Source: a virus. From it: DNA of 24,669 nucleotides. Position 1 is the first letter of the stretch; the number at the start of each line of letters is the position of its first letter. The translations under genes and the position numbers were made by a program. Location of the stretch: positions 1-24,669 of the IMG/VR virus record IMGVR_UViG_3300042563_000350. One strand, given 5' to 3'. Below, one piece after another: positions 5,267 to 10,157 of the stretch. Under the pieces are notes generated by a model. That model made no database searches. It saw only the letters and a program-made list of their open reading frames with translations, and was not told where the DNA came from.

Positions 5267-5533
5267 CTATGCCTCTTCCCATTGTGCAATTCTTGCCCAT
5301 AGTTCCATCTTGGTGCCTGCCTTGACTGTCTGCTCATAGTTGAGACAATGCTGACTTAGGTAGTAGCCCGTGTTCCCCAGTTGAGGCGTTAGCCCTTCTA
5401 GGTCGTCCTCGTCCTTTGCTTTCTTGAGCCTGTCATAGTCCTTCTGTAGTTGGAATATGAGAGTACCTAATTCACTGATGGTGTCTCGTCGTGCGCTTCT
5501 TGCGCACTCTATTGGATTTATTTTGTTTTTCAT
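5267..5533 (-). CDS. Unknown coiled-coil protein, 88 aa, first gene of P2 operon
   Basis: No family recognised. The middle of the protein is a probable coiled coil (TISELGTLIFQLQKDYDRLKKAKDEDDLEGL) and the rest is helical. I chose ATG at 5533: it follows the leader ctgaagggggcaaacaaa, which matches the leaders at 4355 and 6413, and it lies about 29 nt downstream of the start predicted for promoter P2. An in-frame ATG at 5578 lies upstream of that transcription start and is rejected. Confidence 0.83.
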   Translation of the reverse strand: MKNKINPIECARSARRDTISELGTLIFQLQKDYDRLKKAKDEDDLEGLTPQLGNTGYYLSQHCLNYEQTVKAGTKMELWARIAQWEEA

Positions 5534-5568
5534 TTTGTTTGCCCCCTTCAGGACTTGTTGTTGTTGTA

Positions 5569-5597
5569 ACTCTATCAACCGTGTAACGGTATGTCAA
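5569..5597 (-). promoter_or_regulatory. Promoter P2, TTGACA-17-TAGAGT
   Basis: Minus-strand -35 TTGACA (5597-5592), 17-bp spacer, -10 TAGAGT (5574-5569). The spacer contains the perfect palindrome ACCGT-GTA-ACGGT (5578-5590, plus strand). It is nearly the same promoter as P1 and P3. A CRP-type site starts 11 bp upstream of the -35. Confidence 0.86.
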
Positions 5598-5607
5598 GAC
5601 TTTATAG

Positions 5608-5623
5608 TGTGACTTTCGTCACT
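5608..5623. promoter_or_regulatory. CRP/GlxR-type operator upstream of P2
   Basis: TGTGACTTTCGTCACT matches TGTGA-N6-TCACA with one outer mismatch; the inner 14-mer is identical to those at P1 and P3. It overlaps the stop codon of the upstream gene (5619-5621), so the site has been kept despite a coding constraint. Confidence 0.68.
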
Positions 5624-5822
5624 TGGCTATTCCATTGCACAGAGAACACTTGTGGTCTCCCCCGTAGCGTGTATCCCATGCCCATCTGATGCCCGTCTGT
5701 TGTGCCTCCTCTAGTCGTGCATCAACATTAGAGCCGTACTTAGGGTGAACTTCCCAACGGGTCTCCCCACAGTCATCACAGATAAGTTCCTCTGAATCGG
5801 TGTTCGCTTGAAAATATGTCAT
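5619..5822 (-). CDS. Zinc-ribbon protein, 67 aa
   Basis: Two CxxC knuckles, C-D-D-C (residues about 15-18) and C-S-L-C near the C-terminus, predict a zinc ribbon that spans the protein, with an intervening helical insert (DARLEEAQQTGIRWAW). ATG at 5822 lies two bases after the upstream stop; the upstream end (gaggactagag) provides the ribosome binding site, so the in-frame ATG codons at 5846 and 5852 are not needed. It is the last gene of the P3/P4 operon. Nucleic acid binding is plausible but unproven. Confidence 0.82.
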   Translation of the reverse strand: MTYFQANTDSEELICDDCGETRWEVHPKYGSNVDARLEEAQQTGIRWAWDTRYGGDHKCSLCNGIAK

Positions 5823-5824
5823 CT

Positions 5825-6085
5825 CTAGTCCTCTACTTCTGTCCATGTCCAACGGCTCGCCATGCTCTTAGCCCATTTAGAGCCGTACACAGTGTGCACC
5901 CCGTCAGTGTTGCGAATGTGCCCCTCTATGTGTTCGGGCGTTATCTCACTGACCCACACACACATTGCCCGTAACGGCTCGCTATCTGAAAAGCCCGTGA
6001 CCCTGTACCGCCTGCCTATCTGTATCGGAAAGTCGGGGTCTATCCCTAACTTTGTTAGATTGTTTTCGTATTCTGCCCGTGTCAT
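5825..6085 (-). CDS. Unknown protein, 86 aa
   Basis: No family recognised. The sequence begins with a short helix (TRAEYENNLTKLGI) and continues as a beta-rich domain (IGRRYRVTGFSDSEPLRAMCVWVSEITPEHIEGHIRN), which resembles a small SH3-like or beta-barrel fold. The start ATG at 6085 lies two bases after the upstream stop. No membrane or signal sequence is visible. Confidence 0.78.
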   Translation of the reverse strand: MTRAEYENNLTKLGIDPDFPIQIGRRYRVTGFSDSEPLRAMCVWVSEITPEHIEGHIRNTDGVHTVYGSKWAKSMASRWTWTEVED

Positions 6086-6087
6086 GT

Positions 6088-6213
6088 CTAGCCCTCACAT
6101 TCCCGACATAGTTGCTCGGTGTCGTGGAAGAACAGCGCCACTCGCTCGTCACACTTGTCACACCAGTGGCGTGTTTCGGTGGTTCCGTCTGTGTAGTGAA
6201 TGTAGTAGTCCAT
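6088..6213 (-). CDS. Very small zinc-ribbon protein, 41 aa
   Basis: This gene is set by its neighbours: ATG at 6213 overlaps the upstream TAA (TAATG) and TAG at 6090-6088 leaves two bases before the next ATG. The 41-residue product starts MDYYIHYTDGTTETRHW and has two CxxC knuckles, C-D-K-C (about residues 18-21) and C-R-E-C near the C-terminus, so nearly the whole protein is one minimal zinc ribbon. Function unknown. Confidence 0.76.
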   Translation of the reverse strand: MDYYIHYTDGTTETRHWCDKCDERVALFFHDTEQLCRECEG

Positions 6214-6413
6214 TAGTTCACCCCACAAGCCGCAGCGAAACGGTCCCTATCAAAATTAGAGTTATCTGCCTTGAAAATATCGGCAAGGATAAGTACAATA
6301 TCCTGTACTGTGTTGGTGATAGGTTCCGCTTCTTCTTCGGTGAATGTGTTCACCATTGCTATTTGGTAATCTTGTAACGCTTTGGCTATGGCGTTGTAGT
6401 GTTTGCGTGTCAT
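6213..6413 (-). CDS. Small helical phage protein (MTRKHY...FDRDRFAAACG type), 66 aa
   Basis: The layout, an N-terminal M-T-R-K-H-Y-x-x-I-A helix and a C-terminal F-D-x-x-R-F-x-x-A-C-G box, is a pattern I know from many hypothetical proteins of phages and plasmids; no activity is established. The protein appears entirely helical and acidic in the middle (TFTEEEAEPITNTVQD). ATG at 6413 is preceded by tgaaggggc, the same leader box found before the genes at 4355 and 5533. An 85-base gap with two hairpins separates it from the first gene of the operon. Confidence 0.85.
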   Translation of the reverse strand: MTRKHYNAIAKALQDYQIAMVNTFTEEEAEPITNTVQDIVLILADIFKADNSNFDRDRFAAACGVN

Positions 6414-6456
6414 TGTTGTAGCCCCTTCAGACTTGTTGGATATCTGCCATCATCAG

Positions 6457-6493
6457 GCACAGTAGATAATCTCTGTGCGACTCCTCACGGAGT
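6457..6493 (-). terminator. Double hairpin, attenuator or partial terminator
   Basis: Two perfect inverted repeats follow the 35-aa gene: ACTCC-TCAC-GGAGT (6480-6493) and GCACAG/CTGTGC with a 10-base loop (6457-6478). There is no U-tract, so partial termination or mRNA processing between the first and second gene is more likely than a full stop. Confidence 0.5.
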
Positions 6494-6498
6494 TTCGG

Positions 6499-6606
6499 CT
6501 AGTCTTCTTCCCCTTCTTCCCAATCGTGGCAATCTCCCGACCCCTCGCAAGGTTCCTCGCATAGTTCCCACACTGTGTATTTCATTCCACATTCGTAGCA
6601 CTTCAT
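6499..6606 (-). CDS. Cys-rich acidic micro-protein, 35 aa, first gene of P3/P4 operon
   Basis: ATG at 6606 lies about 20 nt downstream of the start predicted for promoter P3 and is preceded by gaaaggga, a good Shine-Dalgarno, so translation is likely despite the small size. The product contains five cysteines: MKCYECGMKYTVWELC, then EPCEGSGDC, and ends in DWEEGEED, a very acidic tail. A single metal-binding knot is plausible (C3, C6, C16, C20, C26). No family recognised. It is the most strongly promoted gene of the block, since two promoters in tandem point to it. Confidence 0.68.
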   Translation of the reverse strand: MKCYECGMKYTVWELCEEPCEGSGDCHDWEEGEED

Positions 6607-6632
6607 ATTTTCCCTTTCGTTATGTTGTTATC

Positions 6633-6661
6633 ACTCTATCAAGTGTGTAACACTTTGTCAA
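6633..6661 (-). promoter_or_regulatory. Promoter P3, TTGACA-17-TAGAGT
   Basis: Minus-strand -35 TTGACA (6661-6656), 17-bp spacer, -10 TAGAGT (6638-6633). The spacer contains the perfect palindrome AAGTGT-GTA-ACACTT (6641-6655). It drives the operon that begins with the gene at 6606. A second promoter (P4) lies 99 bp upstream. Confidence 0.86.
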
Positions 6662-6671
6662 GTAATATCTC

Positions 6672-6687
6672 TGTGACTTTCGTCACA
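6672..6687. promoter_or_regulatory. CRP/GlxR-type operator upstream of P3
   Basis: TGTGACTTTCGTCACA, perfect consensus and identical to the P1 site, ends 11 bp upstream of the -35 (inner 14-mer to hexamer). Confidence 0.7.
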
Positions 6688-6731
6688 CTCTCAGTGTTGC
6701 TCTATTTCTAGGGCTTCACCTTGATAAATCA

Positions 6732-6760
6732 AGCGTAACACAGTATGAAAGGAATGTCAA
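6732..6760 (-). promoter_or_regulatory. Promoter P4, TTGACA-17-TACGCT (tandem with P3)
   Basis: Minus-strand -35 TTGACA (6760-6755), 17-bp spacer, -10 TACGCT (6737-6732). The sequence around the -10 (ACTGTGTTAC) is shared with P5. Only a degenerate form of the spacer palindrome is present (AGCGT-AAC-ACAGT at 6732-6744). Just downstream lies the palindrome CTTGAT-TT-ATCAAG on the minus strand. No gene intervenes before P3, so P4 probably acts as a second start for the same operon. Confidence 0.7.
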
Positions 6761-6770
6761 GTCAATTCCA

Positions 6771-6786
6771 TGTGACATCCGTCACA
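6771..6786. promoter_or_regulatory. CRP/GlxR-type operator upstream of P4
   Basis: TGTGACATCCGTCACA has perfect TGTGA/TCACA arms but a different central hexamer from the other three copies. Spacing to the -35 is again exactly 11 bp. Conserved arms with a changed centre favour recognition of the arms as DNA. Confidence 0.7.
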
Positions 6787-6880
6787 CCACTATTGCAAGC
6801 AAGGTGCTAACTACTGCAAGCACTAGGCGGTACTGTTGCTAGCAGACGATGCACCCCTTAGTTTTGTTAGGAGACTCTGT

Positions 6881-6998
6881 GGGGGGTGGCGTGACGAGAC
6901 TTGCCTACCTACCAGTTGGTAGTTGCAGATGCAACTAACTAAACTAGTTGCTGTGTGCAGTTTTGTAGCGCAACTGGGGCTATGCCGAGCCGCCCCCC
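6881..6998 (+). other. Candidate multi-branched RNA or cluster of alternating AGTTGC/GCAACT sites
   Basis: GGGGGGTGGC (6881-6890) can pair with GCCGCCCCCC (6989-6998) over 10 bp with one G-U. Inside lie CTACC-AGTT-GGTAG (6909-6922), TAGTTGCA-GA-TGCAACTA (6920-6937), GCAACTA/TAGTTGC (6931-6951) and CAGTT/AACTG (6958-6976). The second hairpin excludes the first and third, so two alternative folds exist. Read as DNA, AGTTGC occurs four times in alternating orientation (6921, 6931, 6946, 6970). Confidence 0.45.
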
Positions 6999-7040
6999 CT
7001 GGTATACATTGAGTATTGGGACAAATACAGAACCACTCTT

Positions 7041-7100
7041 TTGCTGGGTGTGTGGTTGGGTGTCACTGTGTGTGGTGGGTCGTCACTCTGCGTGGTGTTG
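7041..7100 (+). repeat. GT-rich imperfect tandem repeat, 20-bp period
   Basis: Units 7061-7080 and 7081-7100 share GTCACT, then TG, then GTGGTG at the same offsets (about 15 of 20 bases); 7041-7060 is a more degraded third unit. One strand is strongly G/T-biased, followed by a GGGAGGGAGGAGGAG run. Confidence 0.5.
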
Positions 7101-7558
7101 TACGGTTGGCGAGGGAGGGAGGAGGAGTCTCCAAACTGGAAGGTCACCTGCTTAAGTTGGCAAGGAAAGAAAAAAAGAAATTCACCGACTTGGAAGTTGG
7201 ACCTAGACTTTGATGTTGCTTCTTTGCAAACAACCGCTGGCGTAGCCAAGGGCGTTAGCCGCTTTAGCGGAACCTGATGACTAGCAGACTGGTCTTAGCC
7301 TCCCCCACGGTTTAGATACCAAACTGATACCAAGGTCGCCGTAGCCAAATTCTTTTAGCCGACACCTGAAAGGTTGAACATATGTCGTTGTTCACGCTGC
7401 TTGAATCTCTTACACAATAGGGGAACAACCATCTGTTTCAGATGTTCTTGATTGCAGGATTCATCTACCCCAGTTACCTGGTGTGAAATGCCCCGTACCA
7501 TGCAAACGGTATACAGCCATGCGAGAAATGAACTTGTGCGACGAAGCATAGCAGGTGG

Positions 7559-7567
7559 TGTTATTGT
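7559..7567 (+). promoter_or_regulatory. Extended -10 (TGT-TATTGT) for a leaderless transcript
   Basis: TATTGT (7562-7567) with the TGN extension ends 7 nt before ATG at 7575, and no Shine-Dalgarno precedes that ATG. The predicted transcript starts at or within a base or two of the start codon. It is one of four such arrangements in the late region. Confidence 0.55.
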
Positions 7568-7574
7568 TTCCAAC

Positions 7575-7739
7575 ATGAAATCAAAACCTGTTTGGGAAAA
7601 ACCAAACCCTAAAAAGAAATCTACTCCTCTCTCTCCTGCTCAAAAGACAGCAGCGAAAGCACGGGCTAAGAAGGCGGGTCGTCCGTACCCGAATCTTGTT
7701 GATAACATGGCTGCATCCCGAAACAAAAAAGGAAAGTAA
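7575..7739 (+). CDS. Small basic protein (GRPYPNLVDN type), 54 aa
   Basis: The product is very basic and ends with a box K-K-A-G-R-P-Y-P-N-L-V-D-N-M-A-A, a pattern I associate with small hypothetical proteins near the terminase genes of actinophages and other environmental phages. Function is not known; nucleic acid or capsid-interior binding is plausible from charge (KPNPKKK, KARAKKAGR). I chose ATG at 7575: the extension to 7452 has no protein-like composition and its region is full of hairpins. There is no Shine-Dalgarno, but an extended -10 lies 7 nt upstream, so leaderless initiation is proposed. Confidence 0.8.
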   Translation: MKSKPVWEKPNPKKKSTPLSPAQKTAAKARAKKAGRPYPNLVDNMAASRNKKGK

Positions 7740-7740
7740 C

Positions 7741-7857
7741 ATGCCACAGGTAGGAAAAAAGAAGTTCCCATACACAGACGCTGGAATGAAAGACGCTAAA
7801 GCAGCGGCTAAAAAGTCTGGCAAAAAAATGGTGATGGCTCCTAAAAAGAAAAAGTAA
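7741..7857 (+). CDS. Very small Lys/Ala-rich protein (VGKKKFPYT type), 38 aa
   Basis: The product begins M-P-x-V-G-K-K-K-F-P-Y-T and continues with Lys/Ala/Gly-rich sequence ending MAPKKKK. The opening box is one I know from very small proteins of many environmental tailed phages; no activity is established. The start follows ggaaag (Shine-Dalgarno) and lies one base after the previous stop codon, and its TAA shares a base with the next ATG, so both ends are firmly set. The charge suggests DNA or RNA binding. Confidence 0.82.
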   Translation: MPQVGKKKFPYTDAGMKDAKAAAKKSGKKMVMAPKKKK

Positions 7858-8123
7858 TGGCAGCAAAGAAGGACCCACGACTGGAACGGGCTGGGGTGTC
7901 TGGGTTTAATAAACCTAAAGCAACTCCTAAGCATCCAACTAAATCTCATGTTGTTGTAGCCAAAGTCGGTAGCGAAGTGAAACTAATCCGCTTCGGACAA
8001 CAAGGTGTGTCAGGTTCCCCTGACGGGTCTGCACGCAACAAAGCGTTCAAAGACCGTCATGCTTCTAACATTGCTAAAGGAAAAATGTCTGCTGCGTATT
8101 GGGCTGACAAAGTTAAGTGGTAG
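7857..8123 (+). CDS. Conserved phage protein, DUF6321-like, 88 aa
   Basis: The order of motifs K-D-P-R-L-x-R-A-G-V-S-G-x-N-K-P-K, then P-T-K-S-H-V-V-V-A-K, I-R-F-G-Q-Q-G, R-H-x-x-N-I-A-K-G-K-M-S-A-A-Y-W-A-D-K-V-K-W is a conserved layout that I recall as DUF6321, found in many cyanophages, pelagiphages and actinophages. The name is from memory and was not searched. Role unknown; it usually sits near terminase or replication genes. ATG overlaps the previous stop by one base. The protein is basic and soluble. Confidence 0.86.
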   Translation: MAAKKDPRLERAGVSGFNKPKATPKHPTKSHVVVAKVGSEVKLIRFGQQGVSGSPDGSARNKAFKDRHASNIAKGKMSAAYWADKVKW

Positions 8124-8126
8124 AAT
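8118..8126 (+). promoter_or_regulatory. Extended -10 (TGG-TAGAAT) before terminase
   Basis: TAGAAT (8121-8126) with TGN extension overlaps the stop codon of the upstream gene and ends 9 nt before the terminase ATG. The 9 nt (aaaacctac) contain no Shine-Dalgarno, so the transcript would be leaderless or have a leader of about 3 nt. Confidence 0.5.
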
Positions 8127-8135
8127 AAAACCTAC

Positions 8136-10109
8136 ATGGGAACAAAACGAATTGTTCCAGTACAAGACAAAGTTAAGTTCTTTGCTCTCATTTCCGCTGG
8201 ACGAAACATTAAAGACGCTTGCGCTGAGGCGGGTATCCACTACAACACAGGTAGTAGATGGGTTAAGAAGGCTAAAGAACTAGAAGCAGGGCATAAGTCT
8301 GCTGTTCATAAAGCCGCTACTGGTGCTGGGTCTGGTGGTCGCCAAGAACTGCAACACATGAACTTCATGGATGCCATTGATATGCCATCCGCTATCCCTC
8401 ATGACATGCTTTCCGAGGAAGCCTTACGAGGGTTGGAAGATTTTGATTACTTCCGTCGCCGTTATCTAGGGCGAGTGCCAAGTCCGTGGCAGGTTGAAGC
8501 CGCTGTGACTCTTGTAAAACTGTTGGAGTCCGAAGAAAAAGAATTTGTAGTAATTAATGTCCCACCAGGAGCAGGTAAGTCCACCTTGTTTCATGATGTG
8601 GCTGTGTGGGCGATAGTACGCAACCGACGGGTACGAGTCATGATTGGGTCTGTGTCTCAGAACATGGCGAAGATGTATTCCCGTCGTATCCGTGAAACTC
8701 TAGAACGAGTATCACCAATTCTCCCAGACCCAGGCATGGTTCAAAAGGGATTAGCAATAGATGCAGAAGGATGTTTAACAATTGACTACGGAAGATTCAA
8801 ACCAGTGGACAAAGGTGCGCTTTGGCGTGCCGATGAGTTCGTCGTGGAGCAACTTGACGGAAATGGTTTGGACAACAAAGAGCCAACTGTCCGTGCATAC
8901 GGAATTGAAGCAGAGTTCATTGGGCACCGAGCCGACCTATGCCTCTTTGACGATGTTGCCTCACCTGACAATGCGAGAGAAAGCGTGGCTAGGGACAAAC
9001 TTTTGGAAAGATGGGACGGAGTGGCAGAAGCCCGTTGCGACCCAGGCGGGTTGTTGGCTGTTGTCGGGCAGAGACTCGGTTCGGGGGACCTTTACGCTCA
9101 TTGTCTCGCCAAAGAAACATACGACATTGAAGAAGATATCAATTACGATGGGTCAGATGTCCATACCCCTGAAGATGTATCTGAAGGTGTACCAGTACGG
9201 CAAAAAAAGTACAGGCATATTGTCTATCAAGCGTATTATGAAGAACTTGACACGGGTAAAGAATCTCGTTCTTTCAAATCTTTACCGTATCCAGACGGAC
9301 CGCTACTAGACCCCAAGCGTCTACCGTGGAAAGACCTATCTTTCATTAAATACAACAAACCAGATGTATTCAAAGTTGTATATCAACAAGAAGACTTGGA
9401 CTTGGATTCTAAACTGGTACAACGCACATGGATTACTGGTGGCATGGGGCTAGATGGGGTGGACTACCCAGGATGTGTAGATGGTGACCGCCAACCAGGG
9501 TATATCCCTGAAGGTTTAGCCCACCCGTGGGTATCTATCGTCGCTGTAGACCCCTCACCTACAATGTTTTGGGCGTTTGTGTGGATTATTTACCAGCCGA
9601 ACACGAACCTTTACCATGTTGTAGACATTGAACGAGTCAAACTATCCGCTGAAGAAGTGCTTGGTTATGACACCATGACTGGTGAATACTCAGGGCTGAT
9701 GGACAGGATGCAGGAACGCTCATACCAAATGGGCTACCCAATCTCGCATTGGGTTGTAGAGATTAACGCAGCCCAGCGTTTCCTTCTGGCTCACGACTTT
9801 GTACGCAAATGGCAAGCCCTACACCGAGTCAATGTGATACCACACACCACAAGCCGAAACAAACTAGACGAATCCCTAGGTGTGGAAGCACTACTGCCAG
9901 CAGTTATCAGGTCAGGCGCACTACGCCTACCGTCTATGAAGGGCAACTGGAAGACCCTTGCAGCCACAGACGAGTTAACTAAATGGTCACGAGACAAGAA
10001 ACACGGCACCGACATTGTTATGGCACTATGGATGGCACTACTCAACTTGCCGAACCTCACAGAATCCAAACCACCACCCCGCCAATGGCGACCATCCTGG
10101 CTTAAGTAA
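8136..10109 (+). CDS. terL: Terminase large subunit with N-terminal helix-turn-helix, 657 aa
   Basis: TerL is the ATP-driven motor and nuclease that packages DNA through the portal. Domains: a helix-turn-helix-like N-terminus (about 10-50; SAGRNIKDACAEAGIHYNTG), the ATPase with Walker A P-P-G-A-G-K-S-T (143-150) and Walker B-like D-L-C-L-F-D-D (267-273), and a C-terminal RNase H-fold nuclease with candidate metal ligands D472 (AVDPS), E542 (VVEINA) and D626 (GTDIVMA). The length is at the upper end for TerL, because of the N-terminal extension. No separate small terminase gene is visible, so the N-terminal HTH may do part of the DNA recognition; alternatively the small subunit lies outside the window or is one of the small basic upstream proteins. 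The portal gene follows after 48 bases. Confidence 0.96.
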   Translation: MGTKRIVPVQDKVKFFALISAGRNIKDACAEAGIHYNTGSRWVKKAKELEAGHKSAVHKAATGAGSGGRQELQHMNFMDAIDMPSAIPHDMLSEEALRGLEDFDYFRRRYLGRVPSPWQVEAAVTLVKLLESEEKEFVVINVPPGAGKSTLFHDVAVWAIVRNRRVRVMIGSVSQNMAKMYSRRIRETLERVSPILPDPGMVQKGLAIDAEGCLTIDYGRFKPVDKGALWRADEFVVEQLDGNGLDNKEPTVRAYGIEAEFIGHRADLCLFDDVASPDNARESVARDKLLERWDGVAEARCDPGGLLAVVGQRLGSGDLYAHCLAKETYDIEEDINYDGSDVHTPEDVSEGVPVRQKKYRHIVYQAYYEELDTGKESRSFKSLPYPDGPLLDPKRLPWKDLSFIKYNKPDVFKVVYQQEDLDLDSKLVQRTWITGGMGLDGVDYPGCVDGDRQPGYIPEGLAHPWVSIVAVDPSPTMFWAFVWIIYQPNTNLYHVVDIERVKLSAEEVLGYDTMTGEYSGLMDRMQERSYQMGYPISHWVVEINAAQRFLLAHDFVRKWQALHRVNVIPHTTSRNKLDESLGVEALLPAVIRSGALRLPSMKGNWKTLAATDELTKWSRDKKHGTDIVMALWMALLNLPNLTESKPPPRQWRPSWLK

Positions 10110-10157
10110 GGCTAATATGTTATCGTTGCATTGTTTGAGTCACACTAAAGGTCACGC

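Larger units (their letters stand above)
6787..7574. other. About 0.8 kb without a convincing gene, palindrome-rich divide between early and late regions
   Basis: No open frame here has good starts, ribosome sites or protein-like composition on either strand. The stretch separates the divergent minus-strand block from the plus-strand late genes. It holds many inverted repeats: TGCTAGCA (6837-6844), the 6881-6998 cluster, CCGC-TTTA-GCGG (7259-7270), TGAACA/TGTTCA (7375-7394), ATCTG-TTT-CAGAT (7431-7443) and CCAG-TTAC-CTGG (7470-7481), plus a GT-rich tandem repeat and a G-rich run at 7111-7127. A replication origin, packaging site or non-coding RNA are possible. I found no tRNA. Confidence 0.6.

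Noticed and set aside
3254-6760. Cluster A-type stoperators, because TGTCAAG recurs in all five early promoters
   Set aside because: The shared TGTCAAG is just the reverse complement of CTTGACA at the -35; the rest of the 13-bp stoperator consensus does not match and the sites do not recur scattered between genes.
6980-7249. 89-residue open frame on the minus strand in the non-coding divide
   Set aside because: Low complexity from the GT-rich repeats, no ribosome site, no protein-like pattern.
7452-7574. N-terminal extension of the 54-aa basic protein
   Set aside because: Sequence lacks protein character, no ribosome site at 7452, hairpins in the region, and a good extended -10 lies directly before ATG 7575.
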